NCBI RefSeq assembly: GCF_900107285.1
Contig: NZ_FNPK01000002.1
Location: 124,001-188,000, forward strand
Reading direction: 5' to 3'
DNA length: 64,000 nucleotides
Origin: Acinetobacter kyonggiensis
GTDB lineage: Bacteria; Pseudomonadota; Gammaproteobacteria; Pseudomonadales; Moraxellaceae
Made by a program: the position numbers and the translations under genes
Part shown: positions 37,639-47,908 of the stretch, one piece after another
Position numbering within the stretch: the first letter of the stretch is position 1
How the letters are laid out: each line of letters begins with the position of its first letter
Notes under the pieces: model-generated
Seen by the model: only the letters and a program-made list of their open reading frames with translations
Databases searched by the model: none
Told to the model about the DNA's origin: nothing

Positions 37639-37769
37639 AGTAATTTTATAGCAAAAAATAAAGTTATAACAGTGAGTTAATACTCATAATCTACAAAAGA
37701 CCCAAGTTTCAACCCACTTTTATAACTCATTGATTTTATTAAACTGTTAAAGAGTGAAAAAATATTGGG
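37639..37769 (-). promoter_or_regulatory. CRISPR leader with IHF site and candidate promoter
   Basis: 131 bases between the cas6f stop and the first repeat. On the minus strand AATCAATGAGTTA (37735 to 37723) is a perfect match to the IHF consensus WATCAANNNNTTR, and IHF is known to guide spacer integration in type I-E and I-F systems. Just inside it, TTGAAA (37712-37707) and TATGAG (37688-37683), spaced by 18 bases, form a plausible promoter for pre-crRNA starting about 38 bases before the array. GACCCAA/TTGGGTC at the two sides (37699-37705 and 37765-37771) is an additional inverted pair of unknown meaning. Confidence 0.75.
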
Positions 37770-38357
37770 TCAAAATTCTGGTACAGATGACTCTGAACTT
37801 AAACCATAAGTACTAAAAACCTGACTTTCAGATTGTTCAGCATTTTGCTTTTCTATAAAAAGTTTAAACATTTGATCTGAAGTTAAACTTTTCATTTGGA
37901 CAAATGGCAAATTCGTCGTTGTCACTACATTGCTATAGCGAGCTAAAGCTTCGTCAAAGCCAATATCACCGCGTTTTACTCGATGGCGGGCCAAACGTGC
38001 AGCATTGGTTTTAACTTGCTTACGCTTATAAATAGCGTAACCGTTTATATTCTCTGGGACTTCTCGAATAGAAGTGATGTGAACATAATCAGTTAATCGA
38101 TCTAACCATTTTTTAAGATCAAGTTTTTTCAAATCAGCTTCATTTTGGGCAAAAAGCCGAAGCTTTTCACCCAAAAATCCAATACCTTTTTCCTGATTAA
38201 ATCGATATTGAGGAAAAGACACACCAATATTCACCTTATTATTTGTATCTTTTATTTCAGCCAAAGCAATATGCAACTGCGTATAGAGCTTTGACCAAAT
38301 GAAATACGATGAAATCTCGGCTTGATCAATCAGCGTGATTTCTTGGTAATATTTCAT
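37770..38357 (-). CDS. cas6f: CRISPR endoribonuclease Cas6f (Csy4)
   Basis: 195-residue RNase that cuts pre-crRNA at the repeat hairpin and stays bound to the 3' stem in the Csy complex. The catalytic histidine falls at H29, the same position as in Pseudomonas aeruginosa Csy4, and the arginine-rich segment AARLARHRVKRG (about residues 119-130) corresponds to the RNA-binding helix. The GYAIYKRKQVK block before it is also family-like. The start is two bases after the cas7f stop. It is the last cas gene, directly upstream of the leader and array. The usual length is about 187. Confidence 0.95.
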   Translation of the reverse strand: MKYYQEITLIDQAEISSYFIWSKLYTQLHIALAEIKDTNNKVNIGVSFPQYRFNQEKGIGFLGEKLRLFAQNEADLKKLDLKKWLDRLTDYVHITSIREVPENINGYAIYKRKQVKTNAARLARHRVKRGDIGFDEALARYSNVVTTTNLPFVQMKSLTSDQMFKLFIEKQNAEQSESQVFSTYGLSSESSVPEF

Positions 38358-38359
38358 AT

Positions 38360-39370
38360 TTAGTCCTTAGCACTTTGACCGAATACACCACCACGGACTA
38401 AAACAGCCATGACATAGTGTTCCTGTTCAGCATTTTCTAACTTTTCACCCAAAGCATATTTATCAAAGAGTGTGAAAAAGTCTTTTTTCTCTTTTGGGGT
38501 ACGATACGCTTTACCTAAATTCGTCACTGCACCATAAGGCTCAATTGCAATCGCCATTTGTTTATCTTCAAATTCTGGATACCACGTATCAATAGTACGT
38601 AGTGCATTTCCAACTTTTTGAGAGTGCATTGCCGCGACATCATTCACTTGATATAAAATCTTACTTTTATCGCCTTTACCTTTGTCTAGTACAAGTTCTT
38701 CGCTTGGATAAACTTCCTGCGCTTTCCCCACCAAAGCATACGCTTCAACCTTTAATAGTAAATACGGTAACTCACCCTTTAAAGCCGAAGCAATTTGATC
38801 GGCTAATGCCTGAACTTTGCTGTCAACCGTATCAAAGTCATGAAGTGAATATTCAAAAGCATTAAAGCTAACTGATTGTTGATCATTCACCGTGACAACT
38901 ACTTCAACTTTTTCAGCCCCCACACGGTTACGCCATAAAAAGCGCCCATTGGCAATATTCAATGCATAACGCTTAGCAAGTTCGGTAAAACCATATTGCT
39001 GAATATAGTCTTTTGCTACGGCTTCATAAGACTTAAAGAATGCTTCATTATTACAAGCGGATGGTTTTTCCACCCCACCCAGCACTTTTAAGCTAAATGA
39101 AATTTTTAATGTGTCCTGATTTTCACCCACTGAACAGGCATCTACTTTTTGTAAATTGGCATTTTCCACTTTAGCATCCAATTTAAGTGGATCAGCATCC
39201 GCTGCTTTGAGACGATTTGAAATCGTACCACGTACTGATTTTTCAATTAACTTCAATGCTGTTTGTTCAGCACGGTTTCCCCAATTTGTCCCATAAAAAT
39301 ATCCGTCAGATGGTACTAATTTCTTTTCAAATGCTAAGACACTTGCAACTGCTTTTTCATTTTTAGCCAT
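38360..39370 (-). CDS. csy3: Type I-F Cas7f (Csy3) backbone protein
   Basis: 336-residue subunit that forms the six-copy crRNA-binding backbone of the I-F Cascade. It begins with VASVLAFEKKLVPSDGYFYG, the conserved Csy3 start, contains GRFLWRNRVGAEKVEV, and ends with the FGQSAKD tail. The length agrees with the Pseudomonas protein (342). It stands 24 bases after cas5f and two bases before cas6f, in the middle of the operon. The high expression expected of this subunit fits its clean SD spacing (AAGGAAT). Confidence 0.95.
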   Translation of the reverse strand: MAKNEKAVASVLAFEKKLVPSDGYFYGTNWGNRAEQTALKLIEKSVRGTISNRLKAADADPLKLDAKVENANLQKVDACSVGENQDTLKISFSLKVLGGVEKPSACNNEAFFKSYEAVAKDYIQQYGFTELAKRYALNIANGRFLWRNRVGAEKVEVVVTVNDQQSVSFNAFEYSLHDFDTVDSKVQALADQIASALKGELPYLLLKVEAYALVGKAQEVYPSEELVLDKGKGDKSKILYQVNDVAAMHSQKVGNALRTIDTWYPEFEDKQMAIAIEPYGAVTNLGKAYRTPKEKKDFFTLFDKYALGEKLENAEQEHYVMAVLVRGGVFGQSAKD

Positions 39371-39394
39371 GAATTTTATTCCTTAATGAATGAT

Positions 39395-40285
39395 TTAAAT
39401 CGTTGTTGTTAAGTTTTGACAAAGGTATAAATTATCTTCTAAATCAATATGATATTTCCATAACAATTGATCTAGACTTTCGATACGATAAGGCATGATA
39501 AATTCACCCAGCGTAATCACACTTTCTGCAAAACGATGGGGTGTATTTGCATCACGCTGATTTTTTGCTTGCCCTAATTCAGAAATCCCTTGAAAACCAA
39601 CTGCAATTGGAACAAGCCAGCCCGTAGTTTTACGTTTAGATGACCATGTGACTTTGCCATTTTCATCTTGTGCGGAACTATGCGTGACTTTTAAATAATC
39701 CAGTACAGCATCTAAGGCATCTTTGCCTTCATTCATACTTTCAATGACCAAGTCACGACGTTCAATAAGGACATGACCGAGCATTAATTTATTTAAAAGA
39801 GGCTTGAGTTGCTGATTTTGGTCTTTATCTTCATCAAAATATTGCAAGCTACAATTTTTCACTGCCAATACATCGCCACTGGCAAATTTCATACTTAAAA
39901 TTAATTTTTGTACATCTACCAATAGCCGTTTTTCTTCATCAGGGTCTAAATTTTGACATTCAATCAATAGTGAAACTTCAAGATGGCAACGTGCTTCTTC
40001 AATAAAAGCAGGTCTATTACCATCTTTATCAAGCGGATTTGCAGTGCCTACAATTGAATGTACAAAATCCCCTCGCCCCTTATAGGTTTGTAAATCAAAG
40101 TGATGACAACTTACCGCAACTTTATCTAAAACAATCTTTGTGTAACCTTGAGCTTGTAATTTTCGTTGCAAGGCATGTACCGCACCAAACCATGCTGTCA
40201 TTGCAGGAAAGCCTATGGTATATGGACTACTCATGGCATTGGCATTTTGAATTTTTAAATGTGGAATCAGTAAGAAGTTACGCAT
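39395..40285 (-). CDS. csy2: Type I-F Cas5f (Csy2)
   Basis: 296-residue subunit that caps the 5' handle of the crRNA and pairs with Cas8f in the I-F surveillance complex. Family features are the start RNFLLIPHLKIQNANAMSSPYTIGFPAMTAW and the later block TTGWLVPIAVGFQGISELG, followed by RFAESVITLGEF. It is shorter than the Pseudomonas protein (327), but the ends look complete. Its ATG shares a base with the stop of cas8f (TAATG). No unusual residues were noted. Confidence 0.94.
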   Translation of the reverse strand: MRNFLLIPHLKIQNANAMSSPYTIGFPAMTAWFGAVHALQRKLQAQGYTKIVLDKVAVSCHHFDLQTYKGRGDFVHSIVGTANPLDKDGNRPAFIEEARCHLEVSLLIECQNLDPDEEKRLLVDVQKLILSMKFASGDVLAVKNCSLQYFDEDKDQNQQLKPLLNKLMLGHVLIERRDLVIESMNEGKDALDAVLDYLKVTHSSAQDENGKVTWSSKRKTTGWLVPIAVGFQGISELGQAKNQRDANTPHRFAESVITLGEFIMPYRIESLDQLLWKYHIDLEDNLYLCQNLTTTI

Positions 40286-41553
40286 TAGAAAAACTCCTTA
40301 TCTTGTTCTAGTATTTCTAATACCACTATTTTGACTTCTTTAATTTCTAGATCGCTAAACATTTTTGAATGGCTCATAAACTTTTCATAACTGTCTAATA
40401 TCCATTTTGCTGTGCGTCGTGAAATTTCATCACGCCATTCTTCTTGATGTTCTCTTTGTTCCCAATGTACTTCATCTAACCAAATTCTTTGATCCAATGG
40501 CAAATGTTGGTAATACTCCTTATTCGACCATCCTGACTGATTTCTACGGATACAAAATGCTATAAACAAAATTTCGTAAATAATTTGCTGTATTGTTTGT
40601 CTGATTTTTTTTCGTATATGCCTATTGCTTACAACTTGCTCCGTTTCTTTTAGATCAGAACGAACATACTTTTGTAATATTGAAAATTCATGATTAAATT
40701 TTTTCCAATAAAGACACTGCGCAAAAAAATCTTTAGTTGGTAATTTCACCTTACGTTTTTCAAATTGAGGTGGTGCACTGGATAATAAATACGCCCGTCC
40801 TGCATTTTGACTATTTAATACGCTGACATTTTGTGGTTGTGTTCCACCATAAGCCGTCACTGTTAAATCATAAACATCGGCATAACCCACATCATCAAGT
40901 TCATTCTTTTTACGTTGTTCTTTTGCCAATTTTGTTGCATCTGAAAAACGTATTGCATCAATATTTTGCTTTAATTTGGTGATTAATCCCGAAGGTGTGA
41001 GTAATGAAAGTAAATGGTAGTTTTCTCCGCCAACAGGAAAATAGACCTGCTTTACTAAATGATCTGTTTTTACTGACGTATCATTTTCTTTAATCACAAG
41101 AAAAGCTAAGCGTAAAGCATCAAAATCCAAAGAGGAATGTTGAATAAATTGTTTTAAATCTTCATTTTGTTGTTCAAAGGCATCTAAAATCGTCTGCCCA
41201 TTTTCCAAATTGACTGACAAAAATTTGAAAACATCCATTGCAGCAGCATTACCAAAGACATCTAAGGAATAATTCACATTACCACTACGTAAATATCCGT
41301 CGACTGAATAGTCTGCTTGAACAATCACACTGGATGTTTTCGCACTAGGGTGACTAAATTTACTTGGATGGCTCACCATCGAAAGTTGACTGACTCGTTT
41401 AGCCGCATCAGACAACCATTCTTGTACACTAAACCGCTCATTGGCTTGCTGCTGTAATTCAGCAATTACCGTTTCATTTTCTACTTTCTTTAACCGATCT
41501 TTGAGCCACAGCTCTTTCCGTTCATTTAAAAATGCTTCAATACTTGCTGTCAT
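40285..41553 (-). CDS. csy1: Type I-F Cas8f (Csy1) large subunit
   Basis: 422-residue subunit that recognises the PAM (GG/CC in I-F systems) and recruits Cas2-3 after R-loop formation. It is divergent in sequence, as Csy1 proteins usually are. Recognisable parts are SHPSKFSHPSAKTSS near residue 60, PVGGENYHLLSLLTPSGL in the middle and NVSVLNSQNAGRAYLLSSAPP. A Lys-rich PAM-sensing region cannot be pinned by eye. It follows cas2-3 by 19 bases and overlaps cas5f by one base. The identity rests on the conserved middle blocks plus the operon order. Confidence 0.93.
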   Translation of the reverse strand: MTASIEAFLNERKELWLKDRLKKVENETVIAELQQQANERFSVQEWLSDAAKRVSQLSMVSHPSKFSHPSAKTSSVIVQADYSVDGYLRSGNVNYSLDVFGNAAAMDVFKFLSVNLENGQTILDAFEQQNEDLKQFIQHSSLDFDALRLAFLVIKENDTSVKTDHLVKQVYFPVGGENYHLLSLLTPSGLITKLKQNIDAIRFSDATKLAKEQRKKNELDDVGYADVYDLTVTAYGGTQPQNVSVLNSQNAGRAYLLSSAPPQFEKRKVKLPTKDFFAQCLYWKKFNHEFSILQKYVRSDLKETEQVVSNRHIRKKIRQTIQQIIYEILFIAFCIRRNQSGWSNKEYYQHLPLDQRIWLDEVHWEQREHQEEWRDEISRRTAKWILDSYEKFMSHSKMFSDLEIKEVKIVVLEILEQDKEFF

Positions 41554-41572
41554 TATCTATTTATCCCCCCTA

Positions 41573-44500
41573 TTATTTATCTTTATTCAAAACCACTAAA
41601 CCCAATTGCTCTGAATAAATCAGCTTTTTTTCACTGTCATATTCAGGAAGCATTATTTCTCCGTAACACTTTGATAAATTTTCAATATCAGTATTAATAT
41701 CCTCACTTTCAGATACTTTTTCAATTGCCATACGACACAAAATGTCGTTGTAATTCCGATTTAACCAAAGTCGCTGCTTTTCTATATCAGTTAATACAAC
41801 ATGCCGAATGCTGTAGAAATCTGTCCGCTCAATATATTTACCAAAATCATCTTTTTCACAAAATATAAGCTTGTTGTTTTTCCAAACGGCAAACAGTCGA
41901 ATATTCGGTGAGCTTTGTCTAAATGCATTAAAACGTTGTGGCAAAGCCGTTAAAAACCATTTTTGCGTGAGCCAACCATTTAAAGGTTGTGCCCCTACTT
42001 TTTCATAAGATGTTAAAGCATCTGCCATCACAGCATGTTCTAAATCAGCTAATTTTTTAGTTGGTTGCAATGGATTATTACGCTGTATGCGAGGAATAGC
42101 ATTAATACCTGATTCAATTTTTTGAATATCTAACAGTTCAGCAAGATTCTTGCTGTCTAATTTAAAATTTCCTTTCGCAGAATTAATTTCAAAACCGGGT
42201 TTTTCAAAAGCAACATCAGCTTTCCTTAAACCTTTTAAGTTATATTGCAACAACGCAATATTCGGCTTTTCAATATCTTGTTCTAATTTACGATGCCGAA
42301 GTACCCGACCTGCCAACTGAATAATCGAACGATATGAAGAAGGTTCAACAATTGCCCAATCAAAATCATGGTCTCGTCCAACTTCTTCCACAGGTGTCGC
42401 CACTAAAATAAAAATGACGTTGTCTGCTTGTGTAGAATCTAAATGCTCTCGAATCACAGGATTTGAAAATGCTTTGGGTTGTTCACCAAATTTTTCTTTA
42501 CGCTTTAGAACGATATCTAAATGATGTTCCTGCTCACTGCGCAACAATAAAACTTGTCGGCTATGATATGCCATGGTTCGAGCAGCTACATCAGACGACC
42601 ATTCTGCATTGAGTAAATACTGCGTGAGCGCAACACAGGGTGGAATATTGGCAACACGGATGACTCCCAAAGAAACTTTTTTACCTGTCTTTTCATCAAT
42701 CGTATAATGATCGTGATGTAATTTCTCTACATGCTGTTGAATACGTTCAAAATATTGTGATTGCACACTTTCATCTAATTGCTGTGTGTTTTTTTCTGCT
42801 ACTAAATCAGCACAATCAATGATATATGCTTTATGTTTCACTACTTGTTCCAATAAATATTTAGCACGAATTTGTACAAATTTTTCATGTGCCTTTTTAT
42901 AATCCAAAATAATATTGTGATTATTTTCTAATGGAATCATGTGTATTGGTGCTTTGAACTCATCTACCCACATACTAATAACATCAGTATTTTTTAACTT
43001 TTTAAAAGCACAATACAGTTGCCACCCTTGCTGATAGGCATTGAAAAACCCTTCTGCCAATGCAGGTGGAATCGTCGCAGATGAAATCATCACCTTACGT
43101 CCCAACATTCCTGTTAAATGCACTAATCGAGCAATTGCTATTAAATCTTGCCCATTAAAATCATCAACTTCATCAATCACTAAATCTGAAGACAACAACC
43201 TTAAACATGGCAAAATATATTTTCCGCCGCGTTTGGTTTCAGTGGCAGACATAATATGATCAATGGTACAAGCCAAAACAGGTTTATATAAAAATGCTTT
43301 ATTTCGCTCCGCTTGATTTTGTGGAAATAACGCATTCATAAAATCGGCTTGTGGCATCGTCTCATAATCAAGTTCGTTATCTAATAGTTGTTCTAAAGAT
43401 TCTGAGCCTATCTCGGCAAAATCATTTTCTATTTCATCTTTCTGTTGCGTATTTTGATGGTGTAACTCCTGAACCGCTTTAGATCCAATCAGGACTGCAA
43501 GCTCATCATTGCCCAAACCAATATCATTACGATAAGAATCACCTGTTTGTAGAGTTAAGGTTCTTAAACCCAAAGCAAGGATGTAACGTAGTGAATCAGC
43601 ATTCGGTGAAAGTGCCTGCATAATTTTGGCATTGGCAATGGTTTTACCTTTACCTGTACTTGCCATATTGACAATAAACCAACCCTGTTTTTCAGCGCCC
43701 TCATTCTTTTGCACAAATTGCTGAATGCTTTTGACTGCTTGATCTTGCCATTCAAAACCATCTGGACTTTTCTTTTTCAGTTTTTGAATATCGTAAGCAG
43801 GTTCCATATCTTCAGCCAAACGACTTAAAGATTGACTCACCAATAAGGCATTTTTACTCACATTGACCAAATGTTCATCTAAGAACTGTTTTGGCTGCTT
43901 CGTCTTTTGATCCGTGTTAGCAATCAAGGTGAGTTTGGTTTTCCATGTTTTATCTGCATCACAAGATGAATAATAATGATCGCCTAACATCAAACATAAA
44001 CGCGCATGATGCAATATGACCCGCCAACTACCATCGGCAAAAATTTGTTCTGTATGAACTAATTCCTGTAATAAACGCCCAGACCATTTTTTGACTTGTT
44101 TTGTCCACTCTGTAGACTGGCTCAGTAAACCTTGCTCAAACTCAAAACATTGCTTTAAACGTAGCTTATAATCATTTTCTTCAAATTTATTTTGATATCC
44201 CCAATCCGCACCAATACTTTTTAATAAACTTGAAAGTGTTTCTTTTGGAGTACATGCATAAGCTTTTCGACGATCTTCTTCTTTTAAATCGGGTAACCGG
44301 TGATGGGAAACGATCAACCAAGAAACCAATTGCGCCATAGGCGGTAGTTGATCTAAAGCTTTGGACTGATCTAAATTTTGCGTAATGGTTTGTTTTAATG
44401 CGTCTTCACTCCAGCTCTGTTGAAGTAATAAATTTAGCCATGCTTCATCATTTTCAATATCACCGGAATGTTGTACTAAAGCATTAAGTAAGAGACATGA

Positions 44501-44962
44501 GATCCATTCGTGTCGCAATGGATCACCCTTTTTACTATTCTTACTCGTTGAGTTTAGTTTTTCTTGGAATAAAACTGTTGCTTTTCCCCAGTCATGTAGT
44601 AAAGCAGAAACTGCCACCAATGCTTTTATTAAAGGCAAATAATGCCAATCATTCTCCCATTTATTTTGTGCCAAACTTTTCTTTGTTGTATTCACAGGTA
44701 CAATCCCCTGCGCATTAAACTTATTCCGATTCCCCACAATCCACAGCAACTCACTTCTACGCCTGCCCCGAATCCAATGACAACTGACTGCTGTACTTTT
44801 AGTCACAGTTTTGCGTAATAATTTTTTAACGGCAATTAGACCATCTTCGGTAATGACCGTTTGCCAAGTGTTATCGCCAATACGGTCAGCAAAAGCATCC
44901 AATACACGACGCGTTCGAGCTAAAGCTTTCTTTTCACACTGACTAACAAAGGTGACAATCAT
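41573..44962 (-). CDS. cas3: Cas2-Cas3 fusion nuclease-helicase (type I-F)
   Basis: 1129-residue fusion typical of type I-F. Residues 1-95 are a Cas2 domain used with Cas1 in spacer acquisition. The HD nuclease follows (HD at 123-124, H151, HH at 220-221) and would degrade the displaced strand. The superfamily 2 helicase has Walker A ASTGKGKT at 434-441 and DEVD at 597-600, then SSATIPP (motif III) and QLAGRVLRHRK (motif VI). All catalytic residues appear intact. Its start overlaps the cas1 stop by four bases. The slightly greater length than in Pseudomonas (1076) is spread across loops. Confidence 0.97.
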   Translation of the reverse strand: MIVTFVSQCEKKALARTRRVLDAFADRIGDNTWQTVITEDGLIAVKKLLRKTVTKSTAVSCHWIRGRRRSELLWIVGNRNKFNAQGIVPVNTTKKSLAQNKWENDWHYLPLIKALVAVSALLHDWGKATVLFQEKLNSTSKNSKKGDPLRHEWISCLLLNALVQHSGDIENDEAWLNLLLQQSWSEDALKQTITQNLDQSKALDQLPPMAQLVSWLIVSHHRLPDLKEEDRRKAYACTPKETLSSLLKSIGADWGYQNKFEENDYKLRLKQCFEFEQGLLSQSTEWTKQVKKWSGRLLQELVHTEQIFADGSWRVILHHARLCLMLGDHYYSSCDADKTWKTKLTLIANTDQKTKQPKQFLDEHLVNVSKNALLVSQSLSRLAEDMEPAYDIQKLKKKSPDGFEWQDQAVKSIQQFVQKNEGAEKQGWFIVNMASTGKGKTIANAKIMQALSPNADSLRYILALGLRTLTLQTGDSYRNDIGLGNDELAVLIGSKAVQELHHQNTQQKDEIENDFAEIGSESLEQLLDNELDYETMPQADFMNALFPQNQAERNKAFLYKPVLACTIDHIMSATETKRGGKYILPCLRLLSSDLVIDEVDDFNGQDLIAIARLVHLTGMLGRKVMISSATIPPALAEGFFNAYQQGWQLYCAFKKLKNTDVISMWVDEFKAPIHMIPLENNHNIILDYKKAHEKFVQIRAKYLLEQVVKHKAYIIDCADLVAEKNTQQLDESVQSQYFERIQQHVEKLHHDHYTIDEKTGKKVSLGVIRVANIPPCVALTQYLLNAEWSSDVAARTMAYHSRQVLLLRSEQEHHLDIVLKRKEKFGEQPKAFSNPVIREHLDSTQADNVIFILVATPVEEVGRDHDFDWAIVEPSSYRSIIQLAGRVLRHRKLEQDIEKPNIALLQYNLKGLRKADVAFEKPGFEINSAKGNFKLDSKNLAELLDIQKIESGINAIPRIQRNNPLQPTKKLADLEHAVMADALTSYEKVGAQPLNGWLTQKWFLTALPQRFNAFRQSSPNIRLFAVWKNNKLIFCEKDDFGKYIERTDFYSIRHVVLTDIEKQRLWLNRNYNDILCRMAIEKVSESEDINTDIENLSKCYGEIMLPEYDSEKKLIYSEQLGLVVLNKDK

Positions 44963-45918
44963 ACTTCATCTCCATTTTTAGAAGATAAAGCCGCTTCCTT
45001 CACCTGATCAAACATAAAATCTAAACATTTATGCTCTGTAAACTTCTGAAGTATTTGTTGTCTAAACTCTTGCTCACTTAACTTTTCTTTTGCGCAAATA
45101 AAGGCATACGGAAGTACCACAGCATCCTTAATTAAATCTGCCACATCAAACACCAAAGCACCACGACGGGTTTTACCATGCATCACCGCAAAACCATGTG
45201 GAATGCCTAAAACCCAAAGTGTAGTCGCTGCCAATCCATAGGCTAAATAATTACCATGATTGAGAAAATCATTGGCTAAATCGCCCTGTTCACGATTGCG
45301 CTCAAAACTCATTTTGTTACGTGTTGCAGCAATTTTATAAAGTTGTTTGGTCATTGCCGCTTCATGCAAAAGTAAATCACCGACTTTTGTGGTATTAGGA
45401 ATTTTCTTTTCAAAACCATCCAGTGCAGTTTGAATATCCCGATCATCCAAATAAAAACCCTGTTCTTTTAAATCACGGTCTTTATCCCAAACTTTGCGTA
45501 TAAAATCGATACGAGCCTGTTGAAATTGTTTGGCTACGGCTAGACGCTTGGCATCTTCGAACCAAAATTGCATCCAACCCTGCATATATTCTGTCGGTCG
45601 ATATTCACTTTGCGGTGTCATCCACTCAATTTCACTGCCCATAAAAAGTGGCGTCCCACCGCCACCGCAAAAGCCCACCAACACCCCAGCACTGGCTAAC
45701 ATTCGCATCGCTGCCTGAGTGATAGATGTACCTGTGCCCAATAAAATAACGGTGGTATTGGCAATCGGGATATTCCAATATTGGTTTTCATTTTTAGCTT
45801 CAGTCAAATATAAAACACGACCGTCTTTTTGCATGACTCGTGCATGTTCAAGGTAATACACATTGGCGCGTTTAGAATGAAGAATAGCTTTTAAGTCTGA
45901 TGGGTTAAGTTGTTCCAT
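44959..45918 (-). CDS. cas1: CRISPR-associated integrase Cas1 (type I-F)
   Basis: 319-residue integrase that inserts new spacers at the leader end. The metal-binding catalytic triad is visible as E186 (LLLHEAAM), H247 (AVMHGKTRRG) and D258/D261 (VFDVADLI). The type I-F start LKAILHSKRANVYYLEHARV is present. It is the first gene of the six-gene operon (cas1, cas2-3, cas8f, cas5f, cas7f, cas6f). With Cas2 fused to Cas3, the acquisition machinery is complete, so the locus could adapt actively. Confidence 0.97.
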   Translation of the reverse strand: MEQLNPSDLKAILHSKRANVYYLEHARVMQKDGRVLYLTEAKNENQYWNIPIANTTVILLGTGTSITQAAMRMLASAGVLVGFCGGGGTPLFMGSEIEWMTPQSEYRPTEYMQGWMQFWFEDAKRLAVAKQFQQARIDFIRKVWDKDRDLKEQGFYLDDRDIQTALDGFEKKIPNTTKVGDLLLHEAAMTKQLYKIAATRNKMSFERNREQGDLANDFLNHGNYLAYGLAATTLWVLGIPHGFAVMHGKTRRGALVFDVADLIKDAVVLPYAFICAKEKLSEQEFRQQILQKFTEHKCLDFMFDQVKEAALSSKNGDEV

Positions 45919-45994
45919 TTTTATACGTTTTATATTTTTAGATAGATAATTTAATATACATAATTTAGATAAATATTTTAAGTAAAATAAAATA

Positions 45995-46024
45995 CTTATA
46001 AAGTTTTTTACACAGTAATTTCAA
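45995..46024 (-). promoter_or_regulatory. Candidate promoter of the cas operon
   Basis: On the minus strand TTGAAA (46024-46019) and TATAAG (46000-45995) are spaced by 18 bases, about 75 bases before the cas1 ATG, in a very AT-rich 290-base intergenic region. It has the same TTGAAA-N18 layout as the leader promoter candidate. Confidence 0.5.
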
Positions 46025-46145
46025 CCGTTTCTTATTTGATTTAACTTCACTTACAAAGGAAAAAATACGCTAAATTTATACCTCATGATGACGATAAAAT
46101 TTTTAAATATAAATTAAATATAAACACTATCCATCATAAAATTTA

Positions 46146-46186
46146 CCCCAAAAATCTCATTGATCAACATAAAAAGATTTTCGGGG
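46146..46186 (-). terminator. Possible terminator of maeA
   Basis: Twelve-base arms (ccccaaaaatct / agattttcgggg, one G-U pair on the minus strand) with a 17-base loop, right after the maeA stop. There is no perfect T-run, so it is moderate. Confidence 0.45.
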
Positions 46187-46207
46187 CAATATATGATTAT
46201 TCACATA

Positions 46208-47908
46208 TTAAAAAGTAATACGTTTATAACTGCGGTACTCAGGTTTCCAATAATGCTTTTCAATGGCTTTCGCTAAAGTTTCATCACTGACAATCGGTGC
46301 AACACCCGCCTGCATTGCCGCTTGAGCCACTTTTAAAGCAATGATTCTTGAAACCTGTTGAATTGAATCAATGTCGGGCAACAAATCTGCATCGGGATCA
46401 ATCAGTTTCGGTGAACAATCTGCAAGGGCATTGCTTGAAGCCATTAACATACTGTCGGTCACACGTGTAGCACCTGACGCAATCACACCCAAACCAATGC
46501 CTGGGAATATATACGAGTTATTACACTGCGAAATATTATAAATCTTGCCCTGATAATTCACTGGAGCAAATGGACTCCCCGTCGCAATTAACGCCTTACC
46601 ATCCGTCCACTGAATAATATCCGCAGGCACCGCTTCAACACGTGACGTCGGATTAGATAACGGTAAAACAATCGGACGTTCACAGTTGGCCGCCAGTGTG
46701 CGAATCACTTCTTCTGTAAATAAACCCGGTTGACCCGAAACCCCAATCAATACCGTGGGTTTGGCATTTTTCACTACATCCAATAAAGAAATGACTTCTT
46801 CAGCATTGCCCCACTCGGCAATCACTTCAGGTTTTTGTGCTAATTTTCTTTGGAAATCCAGTAGGTTTGGCTGATTTTCAGTAATTAAACCGAAACGGTC
46901 GACCATATAGACACGAGCACGTGCTTCGAACTCAGTTAAGCCTTCTGCCATCATTTGTGCCACAATTTGTTCAGCAATACCGCAACCTGCCGAACCCGCA
47001 CCTAAAAAGGCAACGGTCTGATCTTTTAACTGTTTGCCTGCTGCATGTGAGGCTGCAATTAAGCTGCCTACTGAAACGGCTGCTGTCCCTTGAATATCAT
47101 CATTAAAACAGCAAATTTTATCGCGATACTTATTCAGCAATGGCATGGCATTTTTTTGCGCAAAATCTTCAAACTGAATCAGTGCATCTGGCCAACGACG
47201 CTGAATCGCTGCAATCACATGATCAACAAAATCATAATATTCATCACCACTAATGCGTGGCTGATTCCAACCTAAATAAATAGGATCATTTAACAACTGC
47301 TGGTTATTGGTGCCGACATCCAAAGTAATGGGTAAGGTATACGCGGGGCTAATACCACCACAAGCGGTATACAGGGAAAGTTTACCAATCGGAATGCCCA
47401 TGCCACCGATGCCCTGATCACCTAAACCTAAAATACGTTCGCCATCTGTAATCACAATTACTTTAACGTTTTTACGATTGACGTTATGCAAAATGTCTTC
47501 AATATGATCGCGATCAGGATAAGAGATGAAGATCCCACGATGACGGCGGTAAATATCCGAAAATTGCTGACATGCCTCACCCACTGTTGGGGTGTAAATA
47601 ATCGGCATCATTTCACTTAAATGATTTTCAAGTAGATGATAAAACAGGGTTTCGTTGGTATCTTGAATATTACGCAAGTAAATATGTTTATTGATCGCAT
47701 CGTTAAATGAGCAATATTGCTGATATGAACGATGGCTCTGTTCCTCAATCGTTTCAATAACATGCGGAATTAAGCCATGTAAATTAAATTTACTACGCTC
47801 TTGTTCGGTAAACGCAGAGCCTTTATTTAACAACGGAAGTTCTAAAAGCGTATTTCCTGCATAAGGAATATATAAAGGTTGTTTAATCACCAAGTTATCT
47901 GTCGTCAT
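46208..47908 (-). CDS. maeA: NAD-dependent malic enzyme
   Basis: 566-residue enzyme that oxidatively decarboxylates malate to pyruvate. It matches E. coli MaeA/SfcA (565). Motifs include [15 protein letters not shown], the malate-site block [14 protein letters not shown] then [30 protein letters not shown] (metal and substrate) and the nucleotide-binding [17 protein letters not shown]. The C-terminal part contains [12 protein letters not shown] and [13 protein letters not shown]. It stands alone on the minus strand next to the cas operon. The 566-base upstream region has no other gene. Confidence 0.95.
   Translation of the reverse strand: MTTDNLVIKQPLYIPYAGNTLLELPLLNKGSAFTEQERSKFNLHGLIPHVIETIEEQSHRSYQQYCSFNDAINKHIYLRNIQDTNETLFYHLLENHLSEMMPIIYTPTVGEACQQFSDIYRRHRGIFISYPDRDHIEDILHNVNRKNVKVIVITDGERILGLGDQGIGGMGIPIGKLSLYTACGGISPAYTLPITLDVGTNNQQLLNDPIYLGWNQPRISGDEYYDFVDHVIAAIQRRWPDALIQFEDFAQKNAMPLLNKYRDKICCFNDDIQGTAAVSVGSLIAASHAAGKQLKDQTVAFLGAGSAGCGIAEQIVAQMMAEGLTEFEARARVYMVDRFGLITENQPNLLDFQRKLAQKPEVIAEWGNAEEVISLLDVVKNAKPTVLIGVSGQPGLFTEEVIRTLAANCERPIVLPLSNPTSRVEAVPADIIQWTDGKALIATGSPFAPVNYQGKIYNISQCNNSYIFPGIGLGVIASGATRVTDSMLMASSNALADCSPKLIDPDADLLPDIDSIQQVSRIIALKVAQAAMQAGVAPIVSDETLAKAIEKHYWKPEYRSYKRITF

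Noticed and set aside
33403-45918. Possible Tn7-like (type I-F3) CRISPR transposon
   Set aside because: cas1, the Cas2-3 fusion and separate cas8f/cas5f are all present and no tnsA, tnsB, tnsC or tniQ is seen, so this is ordinary I-F.
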